Below are positions 42,547-51,524 of a DNA stretch of 63,234 nucleotides, piece after piece. Source of the DNA: Hyphomicrobiales bacterium (GTDB lineage Bacteria > Pseudomonadota > Alphaproteobacteria > Rhizobiales > Aestuariivirgaceae). Each line of letters starts with the position of its first letter. Position 1 is the first letter of the stretch. Position numbers and translations under genes: made by a program. Location of the stretch: the NCBI GenBank assembly GCA_016792865.1, contig JAEUMJ010000091.1, positions 1 through 63,234 on the forward strand, given 5' to 3'. Below the pieces are notes generated by a model. The model saw nothing but the letters and a program-made list of their open reading frames with translations. It was not told where the DNA came from and made no database searches.

Positions 42547-42569
42547 GATTCCGTGTTGCGATTCCGTGT
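42544..42569. repeat. Tandem 13-bp direct repeat
   Basis: TGCGATTCCGTGT occurs twice without a spacer (42544-42556 and 42557-42569). The first copy overlaps the end of the hairpin and the second touches the stop codon of the glycosyltransferase gene. It looks like a recent slippage or small duplication. Confidence 0.8.
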
Positions 42570-43954
42570 CAGGCCCCCTTGCGCCGCAGCAGCCCGTCGA
42601 TCACCTTCGCAGCCTTCGTGGGGCCGTGCTTGGCGCGCATTGCCTTCGAGGTTTTCTTCAGCTTGGCCTTCATCTTCTTGTCGGTGAGCATGGTGTTCAC
42701 CTTCGCGGCCATCTCCTCGTCAGTCCAGTTGTAGCGGTCCATCTTGAAGCCGTGGCCCGTCTCCTGAACGCGGGTGGCATTGTCATGGCCGTCCCACACG
42801 TAAGGCATGATGATCGCGGGCTTGCCGAAGTAGAGGCATTCCGTGAAGCTGTTGTTGCCGCCGTGATGGATGACGGCATCCACCTTCGGAATGACCGAGG
42901 GTTGCGGAAACCACTTGTCGATGATCACGTTGGGCGGAACATCCGTGTACTGGTCCATGTAGTCACCCACGTTGACAAGCGCGCGCACCGGCATCTTGCC
43001 GAGCACACCGATCAGGCGCTTGAGCAGATCGGTATCGCCTGAGCCAAGCGACCCGAAGCTCACATAGAGCAGCGGCTTGTCGTTGTTCGCCTTGAAGGTG
43101 GGCACGGTATAAGGCGCATCCTTGCGTACGCAGCCTTCGAGGTACTGGAATTGCTTGGGTGACAGCTTGTGGCGGCGCTTGAACTTCACCGCGCTGGGAT
43201 AGAGCAGGATGTTCATGTGCGGGCTGGCTTCGAAGAACTGCCCGATGGGATAGGGTTTCTCGCCCACCGACTTCAGGAAGGCGTTGAAGTTGTCGTGGAT
43301 AGGCTTGATCACTTCATTGAAGTGCTTGCGATAGGCGGCGTGCCCCTTCTTGTCCTTCTCGCCGCAGCCGGAAAGATGCGGCGGAATGTCGGGATCCTCG
43401 ATCTCGTTTTCGGAGCAGGAAATGACCCGCACCCACGGCTTCCGGTTTTCCTTGGCGTAACGCTTGATCGCGGGAAAGAGAATGACGTTGTCGACACAGA
43501 CCACGTCCGGCTTCACCTGAGCCAAGACGCCGGGCAGATCCTTCTCCGCCCACTTGGCGGTTTCCACGATCATTTCCCAGCAGCCCTTCACGTAGTTGTC
43601 GATCTGGTCGTATGGGCTCTTGCGAAAATTGGGTATGTGGCCGTTGATGAAATCCACCCAGAACTTTGCCATTTCCTCAGGCGGCAGGGGCTCGGACAGG
43701 TTCACCGGATGGGCCTCGAAGCCATAACCCTTGTAAACATCGAGGAAACCGGGATCGGAGAGGAACACGACCTTGTGGCCGAGCTTTTCCAGGGCCTGGC
43801 CGATTCCGACGGAGTTGAGCGCGGGGCCGAATGCGGCCTCCGGGAACAGCGCCACAACCTTCTTCTGCTTCGCCCGTGCGGGCGCCTTCTTCTTCACGGC
43901 TTTCTTTGCGGCGGATTTTTTTGCCGCTTTCTTCCTTGCAGTGGCCTTTGCCAT
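42569..43954 (-). CDS. UGT-like glycosyltransferase with Lys/Ala-rich N-terminal tail
   Basis: A GT1-type (MGT/UGT-like) glycosyltransferase of 461 residues; the start at ATG 43952-43954 lies 6 bases after GAGGAGG, with another ATG directly upstream. Residues 1-32 form a basic histone-like tail (ARKKAAKKSAAKKAVKKKAP). The catalytic part starts VVALFPEAAFGPALNSVGIG; the donor-binding C-terminal motif is VDAVIHHGGNNSFTECLYFG followed by PAIIMPYVWDGHDNA. It would move a sugar from an NDP-sugar to a small acceptor. It is the last gene after a polyamine-type ABC importer, 26 bp behind its permease gene. Confidence 0.85.
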   Translation of the reverse strand: MAKATARKKAAKKSAAKKAVKKKAPARAKQKKVVALFPEAAFGPALNSVGIGQALEKLGHKVVFLSDPGFLDVYKGYGFEAHPVNLSEPLPPEEMAKFWVDFINGHIPNFRKSPYDQIDNYVKGCWEMIVETAKWAEKDLPGVLAQVKPDVVCVDNVILFPAIKRYAKENRKPWVRVISCSENEIEDPDIPPHLSGCGEKDKKGHAAYRKHFNEVIKPIHDNFNAFLKSVGEKPYPIGQFFEASPHMNILLYPSAVKFKRRHKLSPKQFQYLEGCVRKDAPYTVPTFKANNDKPLLYVSFGSLGSGDTDLLKRLIGVLGKMPVRALVNVGDYMDQYTDVPPNVIIDKWFPQPSVIPKVDAVIHHGGNNSFTECLYFGKPAIIMPYVWDGHDNATRVQETGHGFKMDRYNWTDEEMAAKVNTMLTDKKMKAKLKKTSKAMRAKHGPTKAAKVIDGLLRRKGA

Positions 43955-43980
43955 CATTTGCCTCCTCGAAAACGTCTGGA

Positions 43981-44754
43981 TTACATGCCCGGAACCTGGC
44001 CCTTGTTCAAGCGCTGGGCGGTGAAAAGCGCGACGAACGCAACGCCCATCACGATGGTCGCCATTGCGTTGATTTCAGGGGTCACGCCGAAGCGGATCAT
44101 GGAATAGATCTGCATCGGCAGGGTGGTGGAGGATTGCCCGGCACCTGCTGTGAAATAGGCGATGATGAATTCATCCACCGAGAGCGTGAAGGCGAGAAGC
44201 GCAGCCGCAACAACCGATGGCAGGATGAGGGGAAATGTGATGTGCCAGAAAGTCTGCTGCGGCCCGGCCCCAAGATCGCGGGAAACTTCGGTGAGTGACC
44301 AGTCGAAGCCCTTCAATCGCGCCCGGACCACCACTGTGACAAAGGCGATGTTGAACACGACATGGGCCATGATGATGGAATGAAGCCCCAGTGAAAACCT
44401 GAGCAGGGTGTAGAAGGAGAGCAGGGCAATGGCGAGCACGATGTCGGGAATGATCATCGGTGTGAAGAGAAGTGCCTCGCGCACGGCCGAGGGGCCGGAG
44501 CGTTCCACTCCCAGAGCCAGTGCCGTGCCGATGGCCGTTGCGATGAGGGTCGAGATGACGGCGACGATGAGCGAGTTCATCGCGGCGAACTGGATCTTGG
44601 GATTGGCAAAGAGCTTGCCGTACCATTCCAGCGAGAAGCCGCCCCAGGCTGTTGGAAGCCCTGCCTTGTTGAAGGACAGGATCATGAGCACGATGATCGG
44701 CAGGTAGAGGAAGGCATAGGTGATGCCGAGATGCAGCTTGTGCCAGCGTGTCAT
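43981..44754 (-). CDS. Polyamine-type ABC transporter permease (PotC/PotI-like)
   Basis: A 257-residue permease with six hydrophobic segments and the EAA loop in VSRDLGAGPQQTFWHITFPL. The N-terminal helix and the short length fit the PotC/PotI subfamily. It pairs with the PotB/PotH-like permease encoded immediately upstream, whose stop overlaps its start by one base. No matching ATPase gene (potA/potG) is in this cluster. Confidence 0.9.
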   Translation of the reverse strand: MTRWHKLHLGITYAFLYLPIIVLMILSFNKAGLPTAWGGFSLEWYGKLFANPKIQFAAMNSLIVAVISTLIATAIGTALALGVERSGPSAVREALLFTPMIIPDIVLAIALLSFYTLLRFSLGLHSIIMAHVVFNIAFVTVVVRARLKGFDWSLTEVSRDLGAGPQQTFWHITFPLILPSVVAAALLAFTLSVDEFIIAYFTAGAGQSSTTLPMQIYSMIRFGVTPEINAMATIVMGVAFVALFTAQRLNKGQVPGM

Positions 44755-45596
44755 CAGCGTTCTCCCATGGCCCGGCGCGAGAACAGCGCCTGTGCGAAGA
44801 GAAGGATCAGCATGATGATGATCAGCCCGGCGGAAAGCGTTGCGCCGAAGGGCCAGTCCCGCGCGGTGAGGAACTGGTCATAGATCAGGTTGCCCGCCAT
44901 CTGGAACTTGCCGCCCCCCAGAAGATCAGGCGTGATGAAATTGCCGATGGAGAGCACGAACACGAAAACCGCGCCTGCCGCCACGCCGGGCGCCGTCAGG
45001 GGAAGGGTGATGCGCCAGAATGTTGTTGCGGCTGTCGCGCCCAGGTCCCGGGAAGCCTCGGCATAGCTGGGGTCGAGCCTCTGCAGGGCCGCAAAGATCG
45101 CGAGAATGACAAAGGGTGTGTAGTTGTAGACAAGCCCCAGCACCACCGCGAATTCATTGTAAAGAAGCGGCCATGGGCCAAGGCCGATGGAGGCAAGCGC
45201 CGTGTTGATCAGTCCTGCCGGATTGAGCAGCACGATCCATGCGTAGGTGCGGATGAGATAGTTCGTCCAGAAGGGCAGGATGGCGAGAAAGAGCAGCGCG
45301 GTCTGTGCCTTCTCCGGCGCCTTCGAGATCGCATAGGCGGCGGGATAGCCCACCAGCAGTGCAATGGCGGTTGCCAGCCCGGCAATGCGGAAGGAATCCC
45401 ACAGGATCACCGCATAGAGCGGGTCGAAAGCCCGCCGGATGTTTTCCAGCGTCATCGCGCTCCAGTCGATGCCGCCGTAGATGCCGCGTTCGAAGAAGAT
45501 GAGGCCGAAGATGAGCAGGCACGGCAATACCATCAGCGCCATCAGCCAGAACAGGCCGGGCAGCATCAAAAGGAATGAGGCGCGTGAACGTGTCAT
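44754..45596 (-). CDS. Polyamine-type ABC transporter permease (PotB/PotH-like)
   Basis: A 280-residue permease of the spermidine/putrescine group. ASRDLGATAATTFWRITLPL is the EAA loop that contacts the ATPase. The second permease follows with a one-base overlap, and the binding protein gene lies 32 bp upstream, so the three form one operon with the glycosyltransferase. Confidence 0.9.
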   Translation of the reverse strand: MTRSRASFLLMLPGLFWLMALMVLPCLLIFGLIFFERGIYGGIDWSAMTLENIRRAFDPLYAVILWDSFRIAGLATAIALLVGYPAAYAISKAPEKAQTALLFLAILPFWTNYLIRTYAWIVLLNPAGLINTALASIGLGPWPLLYNEFAVVLGLVYNYTPFVILAIFAALQRLDPSYAEASRDLGATAATTFWRITLPLTAPGVAAGAVFVFVLSIGNFITPDLLGGGKFQMAGNLIYDQFLTARDWPFGATLSAGLIIIMLILLFAQALFSRRAMGER

Positions 45597-45628
45597 TCAC
45601 GCGGCCCCATGCTTCGCCGTCCGCGCGA

Positions 45629-46678
45629 TCACTTCGCGGCCATGATTTCCGAAACGGTCTTGGAGAAGGCTTTCATGCCGTCGCCCAGATCGCGCAACTG
45701 CTCGAACTTCAGCAGCTCGGCAGGGGCGATGGCCATGTTGGGGTACTGCTTCAGCATCGCGGGATCGAGGGCATCCATCGCCGCCTTGTTCGGCGACTTG
45801 TACATGATGTTTTCCACCATCCACTTGCCGTTGTCCGCGTTCATGATGAAGTCGATGAACTTGGCCGCACCTTCGGGGTTGGCGGCGGCCTTGGTGATCA
45901 CCATCGTATCGACCCACAGGTCGGAGCCTTCCTTCGGGATCACGTACTTGATCTCCGGCTTGGAGGCGATGCCATAGTTGCACCAGCCATCCCAGGCTTC
46001 CACCAGCGAAGCCTCGCCAGAGACCAGCTTGGAGTAGAAGGTCGTGTCGTCGTAGGCGAGCAGCGTCTTCTTGGTGGCGATCAACTGGTCGCGGGCCGCA
46101 TCGAGGTCAGCCTGTTCCGTCGTGTTCACCGACTTGCCCGCCAGCAGGAAGGCAGGCGCCATCAGCCAGCGGTCAGTCGCCAGCATGGTGGTCTTGCCCT
46201 TCACGTCATCGGCAGGGTTCAGCAGGCTGGCCCAGCTGTCGGGTTCCGATTTCACCAGGTCGGACCGGTAGCAAAGTCCCGTGGTGCCCCAGGTGTAGGG
46301 AACCGAGAAGGTGTTGCCGGGATCGTGCTTGAGCTGGGTGGCTTCCGGATAGAGGTTCTTGAGGTTGGGAATCTTGGCGGCGTCGATGGGGGCGAGAAGC
46401 CCCATCTTGTTCAGGGCCTCGGCGAAGGGCGAGGACACGAACAGCACGTCATAGCCCTGGCCGCCGGAGGCCGTGACCTTGCCCATGATTTCCTCGTTGG
46501 TGGCGTGGACCGAGACTTCGAGGTCGATTCCGGTGGCAGCCTTGAACTTTTCAGCGATGTCCTTGGGCATGTAACCGTCCCAGTTGGACACGACGATCTT
46601 TTCGGCGAGGGCCGCTGTGGCCGAAACCGCCAGAATGGCAGCTGCCGCCAGACCCTTCACGAGTGTTGGAATTCGCAT
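45629..46678 (-). CDS. Polyamine-type ABC transporter substrate-binding protein (PotD/PotF-like)
   Basis: A 349-residue periplasmic binding protein. A signal peptide (MRIPTLVKGLAAAAILAVSA, cleavage near ALA-EK) is followed by KIVVSNWDGYMPKDIAEKFK, the classical PotD/PotF opening; YDVLFVSSPFAEALNKMGLL and MLATDRWLMAPAFLLAGKSV follow. It likely binds a polyamine or similar cation. The ribosome binding site GGGAGAG stands close to the end of an inverted repeat at 46688-46722. It leads the operon. Confidence 0.9.
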   Translation of the reverse strand: MRIPTLVKGLAAAAILAVSATAALAEKIVVSNWDGYMPKDIAEKFKAATGIDLEVSVHATNEEIMGKVTASGGQGYDVLFVSSPFAEALNKMGLLAPIDAAKIPNLKNLYPEATQLKHDPGNTFSVPYTWGTTGLCYRSDLVKSEPDSWASLLNPADDVKGKTTMLATDRWLMAPAFLLAGKSVNTTEQADLDAARDQLIATKKTLLAYDDTTFYSKLVSGEASLVEAWDGWCNYGIASKPEIKYVIPKEGSDLWVDTMVITKAAANPEGAAKFIDFIMNADNGKWMVENIMYKSPNKAAMDALDPAMLKQYPNMAIAPAELLKFEQLRDLGDGMKAFSKTVSEIMAAK

Positions 46679-46687
46679 GGTTCTCTC

Positions 46688-46722
46688 CCTGTTGGTTTTG
46701 TTATTGGTTGAAACCTAACAGG
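46688..46722. promoter_or_regulatory. Inverted repeat in the leader of the polyamine-type importer operon
   Basis: CCTGTTGGTTT (46688-46698) and AAACCTAACAGG (46711-46722) form an imperfect 11-bp inverted repeat (one bulged base) with a 12-base spacer. On the minus strand it ends next to the GGGAGAG ribosome binding site of the binding-protein gene, so it could act as operator or as a leader hairpin controlling translation. Confidence 0.5.
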
Positions 46723-46803
46723 GTTTTGGGGCGGGCGTGAAGGGGGCTTTTGCCAGCCTGCTGCTGCCATTGTCCTGCGCGGGAAAGGTCTTAAATTCAG
46801 GCC

Positions 46804-48714
46804 ATGTCCGAATCCGAAGATAGCCCCGCCGAACCTGCCGCCCCTTCCGCGGCCCTGGCGGGAACCGACCTCATCCGTGATTTCTGCACCCGACTGCCCG
46901 GCAGGCCGGGGGTGTATCGCATGTACGACGCCAAGGGGAACGTCCTCTATGTGGGCAAGGCGCGGAACCTGCGCAACCGCGTCTCGAACTATGCGCGGGG
47001 CCAAGGCCACAACAACCGGATCGCGCTGATGATCTCGCTGACGGCGCACATGGAATTCGTGACCACCGCCAGCGAAGCCGAAGCGCTGCTTCTGGAATCG
47101 AACCTCATCAAGAAGCTGAAGCCGCGGTTCAACGTCATCCTGCGCGATGACAAGAGTTTCCCCTACATCCTCATCGCCAAGGATCACGCGGTGCCGCAAC
47201 TGGTCAAGCATCGCGGCGCCCGCAACAGGAAGGGCAGCTACTTCGGCCCCTTCGCCTCGGCCAGTGCCGTGAATCAGGCGATCAACACGCTCCAGAAGGC
47301 GTTCCTTGTCCGCACCTGTTCGGACTCGACCTATGAGAACCGCACCCGCCCGTGCCTGCTGTTCCAGATCAAGCGATGTTCCGCACCCTGCGTCAACTAT
47401 GTGACGCCCGAAGACTATGAAGCCCTTGTCGATCAGGCGGAAACCTTCCTTTCCAAGGGTGGCGGCCCGGTGAAGGCCGAGCTGGCGCAGAAGATGGAGG
47501 AAGCCTCCAACATCCTCGATTTCGAAACCGCAGCGCGTTACCGCGACCGCATCCAGGCCATGAGTTTCGTGACCCAAAGTCAGGGCATCAATCCGCAAGG
47601 TGTGGACGAGGCCGACGTTTTCGCGCTGGCCCAGGAGGGGGGGCAAACCTGCGTGCAGGTCTTCTTTTTCCGTTCCGGGCAGAACTGGGGCAACCGCGCC
47701 TATTTTCCGCGCACGGACAAATATGCCGGAGAAGGCGAAATCCTCGCTGCCTTCCTTGGCCAGTTTTACGACGACAAGCCGCTTCCGCCGCTCATCCTTC
47801 TGTCGCATGAGGTGGAGGAGCGCGAGCTTCTGGAGGAAGCCTTCACCAGCCATGCCGGGCACAAGGTTGAAATCCTCGTGCCGCAGCGGGGCGAAAAGAA
47901 GCAGTTGGTCGATCACGCCGTCACCAATGCCCGCGAGGCCAACGGCCGCAAGCTGGCCGAGACATCGACACAGGCCAGGCTTCTGGACGGTGTCGCCAAG
48001 GCTTTCGGGCTGGACGCGCCACCACGCCGGATCGAGGTCTATGACAACTCCCACATCCAGGGCGCGGAAGCCGTGGGCGGAATGATCGTCGCCGGTCCGG
48101 AAGGGTTCATGAAGTCGCAATACCGCAAGTTCAACATCCGGCAGGCGGAGGTTGCAGGCGATGACTTCGGAATGATGCGCGAGGTGTTGACCCGCAGATT
48201 CTCCCGCCTGTTGAAGGGAACGGGCGAGGGCGTGGAGGAACCTGCAAGCGAGACGCCGCAATGGCCGGACCTCGTGCTGATCGACGGCGGGCAGGGCCAG
48301 CTTTCAGCCGCCCGCGCCGTGCTGGAAGAACTGGGGATCCATAACGTGCCGCTTGCCGGGGTCGCCAAGGGGCCCGACAGGGATGCGGGCCGGGAGCATT
48401 TCTACCAGGCCGGAAAGCCCAGCTTCATGCTCGAAGCACGCGATCCGGTGCTCTACTACATCCAGCGATTGCGCGACGAGGCCCACCGCTTCGCGATCGG
48501 GACGCATCGCGCCCGGCGTTCGCGGGCCATTGGCCAGAACCCTCTGGACGAGATTCCGGGCATCGGCCCCACCCGCAAGAAAGCCTTGCTCCAAAGCTTT
48601 GGATCGGCGAAAGCAGTTGGTAAGGCAAATGTGGCTGATTTGGCTGCGGTGGATGGTGTGAGCAGGCAGCTCGCACAGGCGATTTTCGACCACTTCCACC
48701 CGGATACCAAATGA
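46804..48714 (+). CDS. uvrC: Excinuclease ABC subunit C (UvrC)
   Basis: A 636-residue UvrC, normal length. The N-terminal GIY-YIG nuclease shows [20 protein letters not shown]; a Cys cluster region [20 protein letters not shown] follows, then a UVR motif, the RNase H-like C-terminal nuclease ([20 protein letters not shown] and [20 protein letters not shown]) and two terminal helix-hairpin-helix motifs ([20 protein letters not shown]). It makes both incisions in nucleotide excision repair. pgsA follows 16 bp later; uvrC-pgsA is a widespread bacterial pair. Confidence 0.97.
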   Translation: MSESEDSPAEPAAPSAALAGTDLIRDFCTRLPGRPGVYRMYDAKGNVLYVGKARNLRNRVSNYARGQGHNNRIALMISLTAHMEFVTTASEAEALLLESNLIKKLKPRFNVILRDDKSFPYILIAKDHAVPQLVKHRGARNRKGSYFGPFASASAVNQAINTLQKAFLVRTCSDSTYENRTRPCLLFQIKRCSAPCVNYVTPEDYEALVDQAETFLSKGGGPVKAELAQKMEEASNILDFETAARYRDRIQAMSFVTQSQGINPQGVDEADVFALAQEGGQTCVQVFFFRSGQNWGNRAYFPRTDKYAGEGEILAAFLGQFYDDKPLPPLILLSHEVEERELLEEAFTSHAGHKVEILVPQRGEKKQLVDHAVTNAREANGRKLAETSTQARLLDGVAKAFGLDAPPRRIEVYDNSHIQGAEAVGGMIVAGPEGFMKSQYRKFNIRQAEVAGDDFGMMREVLTRRFSRLLKGTGEGVEEPASETPQWPDLVLIDGGQGQLSAARAVLEELGIHNVPLAGVAKGPDRDAGREHFYQAGKPSFMLEARDPVLYYIQRLRDEAHRFAIGTHRARRSRAIGQNPLDEIPGIGPTRKKALLQSFGSAKAVGKANVADLAAVDGVSRQLAQAIFDHFHPDTK

Positions 48715-48730
48715 CCATGGCGGGAACGCA

Positions 48731-49360
48731 ATGAACGTTAAGGCAAAGCAGGGCACCCCGGTGTCGAAGGTCTGGAACCTTCCCAACATCCTGACCTATG
48801 GACGGATTGTGGCCGTGCCGCTGGTTGCGGCCCTTCTGCTCTGGAACGACCGGGCTGAAGCCATCACCGGACTCGGTGTCCTGTCCGCCCGCTGGATTGC
48901 GCTCGGCATCTATGTGATCGCCGCCATCACGGACTTCTTCGACGGTTACCTGGCGCGGCGCTGGCATCAGCAATCCTCGCTGGGACGCATGCTTGACCCC
49001 ATCGCCGACAAGGTGCTGGTTGCCATCGTGCTGCTGGTGCTGTGTGGCGACCAGATCCTGCGCGGCGGTCACGTCTGGGCCGCCATCATCATCCTCGCGC
49101 GCGAGGTGCTTGTTTCCGGCCTCCGCGAATATCTCGGCCAACTCTCGGTTTCGGTTCCGGTGACGCAAATCGCCAAATGGAAAACCGCCGTGCAGATGGC
49201 TGCCATCGGTCTTCTCATCGCCGGTCCCGCGGGCGACATGCTCATTCCCGGCATCACGACAATCGGCGTGGCGGGTCTGTGGATTGCCGCCGGCCTGACG
49301 CTCTACACCGGATATGACTATTTCCGTGCCGGCCTGCGGCACGTCGTGGACAATGAATGA
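48731..49360 (+). CDS. pgsA: CDP-diacylglycerol-glycerol-3-phosphate 3-phosphatidyltransferase PgsA
   Basis: A 209-residue PgsA. It starts with WNLPNILTYGRIVAVPLVAA and has the CDP-alcohol motif DFFDGYLARRWHQQSSLGRM continuing LDPIADK, with all catalytic aspartates. Several membrane helices follow. It makes phosphatidylglycerophosphate, the first committed step to phosphatidylglycerol and cardiolipin. It is the housekeeping member of the superfamily also found at 18990-20147. Its stop overlaps the moaD start as ATGA. Confidence 0.95.
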   Translation: MNVKAKQGTPVSKVWNLPNILTYGRIVAVPLVAALLLWNDRAEAITGLGVLSARWIALGIYVIAAITDFFDGYLARRWHQQSSLGRMLDPIADKVLVAIVLLVLCGDQILRGGHVWAAIIILAREVLVSGLREYLGQLSVSVPVTQIAKWKTAVQMAAIGLLIAGPAGDMLIPGITTIGVAGLWIAAGLTLYTGYDYFRAGLRHVVDNE

Positions 49361-49608
49361 AGGTTCTCTATTTCGCCAGGTTCAGGCAGCTCATCGGGCG
49401 CAGCGCCGATGACGTGTCTCCGCCGCCGGAAGTGAAGACGGTGGCCGACCTTCTGGACTTTCTCATCCGCACCGACAATGGCTGTGCCGCTGCCTTCAGT
49501 GACGCGAAGGTCATCCGCGCCGCCGTGGACCAGGCGCATGTGAAGATGGATCATTCCATTGCCGGTGCACGCGAGGTGGCTTTCTTCCCACCCGTGACGG
49601 GCGGCTGA
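49357..49608 (+). CDS. moaD: Molybdopterin synthase sulfur carrier subunit MoaD
   Basis: An 83-residue ubiquitin-fold protein starting MKVLYFARFRQLIGRS and ending PPVTGG; the terminal Gly-Gly becomes a thiocarboxylate that delivers sulfur to precursor Z in molybdenum cofactor synthesis. Overlaps pgsA by 4 bp and the next gene by 1 bp. moaE, its usual partner, is not in the window. Confidence 0.93.
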   Translation: MKVLYFARFRQLIGRSADDVSPPPEVKTVADLLDFLIRTDNGCAAAFSDAKVIRAAVDQAHVKMDHSIAGAREVAFFPPVTGG

Positions 49609-50372
49609 TGCGCCTCAACGTCTTTCTGCAGCAGGCGGGCGTTGGCTCACGCCGTGAAGCCGAACGTCTGGTGGAACAGGGCCGGATCAAGGTGAATGGC
49701 GTTGTCGCCACGCCAACCGTTCCGGTGAATGACGGCGACAAGGTCGAGATGGATGGAAAGCCGCTCTCGCCTGCCACGCGGTCTCAGCCGCGCCTGTTCC
49801 TGCTCTACAAGCCTCTCGATTTCCTGGTGACGGCTTTTGACAAGCAGGGCCGCCCCAACATCTATGACTTGCCCAATCTCAAGCCGCCGCGCTGGGACAA
49901 GTCGAAGCCGCGCGTGATTTACGTGGGCCGCCTCGACGTGAACAGCGAGGGCTTGCTGGTGCTTTCCTCCGACGGCCCGCTGGCCCAGACCATGATGTCG
50001 CCCGAGACAGCCTTGCCGCGCGTGTACCGGGTCCGAGTCCATGGTCGCCTCACCGAGCGGCAGGTCGATATTCTCCGCAGGGGCGTGACCGTCGAAGGCG
50101 TGCGTTATCGCGGCGTCGAGGTGACCGAGGAAACAGGCCATTCAGGCCGCACCAACACCTGGTATCGCGTGACGCTGACGGAAGGCAAGAATCGCGAGAT
50201 CCGCCGCCTGTTCGAACATTTCGGTTGCGTGGTGAACCGCCTCATCCGCGTGCAGTACGGTCCATTCCATTTGGGCAAGCTGGAGCGCGGCGACGTGGTG
50301 GAGGTGCCGGCAACGGATGTGAAGCGGTTGATGCAGGAACTTGCAGCCAAGCCGGTCAGGATCAAGGCGTGA
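49608..50372 (+). CDS. RsuA/RluB-type 23S or 16S rRNA pseudouridine synthase
   Basis: A 254-residue enzyme. The N-terminal S4 RNA-binding domain reads MRLNVFLQQAGVGSRREAER followed by RIKVNG; the catalytic motif is VGRLDVNSEGLLVLSSDG, whose first Asp attacks the uridine. EGKNREIRRLFEHFGCVVNR is the RluB/RsuA-family motif. Which uridine is modified cannot be told. Part of an overlapping run from uvrC through pgsA and moaD. Confidence 0.92.
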   Translation: MRLNVFLQQAGVGSRREAERLVEQGRIKVNGVVATPTVPVNDGDKVEMDGKPLSPATRSQPRLFLLYKPLDFLVTAFDKQGRPNIYDLPNLKPPRWDKSKPRVIYVGRLDVNSEGLLVLSSDGPLAQTMMSPETALPRVYRVRVHGRLTERQVDILRRGVTVEGVRYRGVEVTEETGHSGRTNTWYRVTLTEGKNREIRRLFEHFGCVVNRLIRVQYGPFHLGKLERGDVVEVPATDVKRLMQELAAKPVRIKA

Positions 50373-50860
50373 GGGATTTCTTCTACCGCCATCAACCGCC
50401 CATGCATGTGCGCTCGGCCGTGTTTGCGGGCGCCGGAGCCGCCATCGCCATCCTCGTCCTTGCGCTGATGGGATTCTGGCTTGGCGGAATGTGGCTCATG
50501 GCCCCGTTCGGGGCCTCCGCCGTATTGCTCTTCGCCGCTCCCACCGCGGTGCTCTCGCAGCCCATCAACCTGGTGGGCGGCAACATCGTGGCTGCGTGTG
50601 TGTCGCTTCCGCTTGCGGCCCTCTGGCCGGATCAGGTCTGGCTGGCCGCAGTGGCGTGCGGAGCCACCATCAGCCTGACCGTATTGTTGCGCGTCGTTCA
50701 TCCACCGGCGGGTGCCACGGCCCTTGTCATCTATCTCACGAAGGCGTCCTGGACGTTCTTTTTCGTGCCGGTTCTGGCCGGAAGCCTGGTGCTGGTGTTC
50801 ATCGCCTGGGGGTGGCACCGGGTGGTCGGCGGAACCTATCCGCTCAAGTCGCCCCCGTAA
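50369..50860 (+). CDS. HPP family membrane protein
   Basis: A 163-residue membrane protein started at GTG 50369, which overlaps the pseudouridine synthase stop (GTGA). Four or so hydrophobic segments and the sequence APFGASAVLLFAAPTAVLSQ followed by PINLVGGN, then VVHPPAGATAL, are typical of the HPP family, some members of which carry nitrite across plastid membranes. Substrate here unknown. It overlaps the convergent DUF2161 gene by 25 bp. Confidence 0.87.
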   Translation: MRDFFYRHQPPMHVRSAVFAGAGAAIAILVLALMGFWLGGMWLMAPFGASAVLLFAAPTAVLSQPINLVGGNIVAACVSLPLAALWPDQVWLAAVACGATISLTVLLRVVHPPAGATALVIYLTKASWTFFFVPVLAGSLVLVFIAWGWHRVVGGTYPLKSPP

Positions 50861-51489
50861 CGCAGTAGTGCTGCACGGCCGACATCAGTGAGGCCATAGA
50901 CGCCGCGCTCCACCTTGGCGAACCAGCCATAGACATTGTCCCGGAAGATTCCGGGAGCGCGGTCAACCCGCGTTGCGGCTTTCACGTCACGAACGCGGGC
51001 AGGGCCTTGCTCGGCAAGATGCCCCGCACATTTCAGCGCATCCTGGCGATAGGCCGTCATGAGCGGCTTGCGCGTGCTGCCTCCCAGATTGGGATCGCCG
51101 CTGCGGGCATTGAATTCCTTGAGCAGCAGTCCGCGCTTCCTGGTGTTGGTGCGGGGGGCGTAAGGCACAGGATCGGCGAGCACCTCCAGCGACCCCGCCG
51201 CTGTCACGATGATCAGTCCCAAACCCAGGCGGCGGCAGAGCTTGAGGGCGGGGGCACCCACGCCGCGCTTTGGCCGCGCGATGGCGATATACACGTGCTC
51301 CGCAACAGTCAGCCGCTCGACCGCCTGATAGAGCAGCTTGAGCGTGAGGGCCGCCTTCAACTCGACGATCACGGGAGGCTCGCTGCCGCGAACCGCCACC
51401 ACGTCGCAGCCCTTCACCTCGGACTTCACGGCGTAGCCCTGCGCCTCAAGATGGCGTTTTACGGGAAGGTAGAGGTCTGTTTCGGCCAT
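50836..51489 (-). CDS. DUF2161 putative PD-(D/E)XK phosphodiesterase
   Basis: A 217-residue protein. The N-terminal half contains the restriction-endonuclease-like pattern GCDVVAVRGSEPPVIVELKA (Asp, then E-x-K), the catalytic set of PD-(D/E)XK nucleases. The C-terminal part has a winged-helix look (VYGWFAKVERGVYGLTDVGR). This matches DUF2161. Target unknown. Single gene convergent with HPP. Confidence 0.82.
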   Translation of the reverse strand: MAETDLYLPVKRHLEAQGYAVKSEVKGCDVVAVRGSEPPVIVELKAALTLKLLYQAVERLTVAEHVYIAIARPKRGVGAPALKLCRRLGLGLIIVTAAGSLEVLADPVPYAPRTNTRKRGLLLKEFNARSGDPNLGGSTRKPLMTAYRQDALKCAGHLAEQGPARVRDVKAATRVDRAPGIFRDNVYGWFAKVERGVYGLTDVGRAALLRYGGDLSG

Positions 51490-51524
51490 GGCCGGGAATT
51501 AGCCCGATTCGGGCGCGGATGGCG

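Noticed and set aside
46657-48261. A 534-residue minus-strand open frame opposite uvrC
   Set aside because: uvrC on the plus strand is unmistakable over its full length; the opposite frame has no motif.
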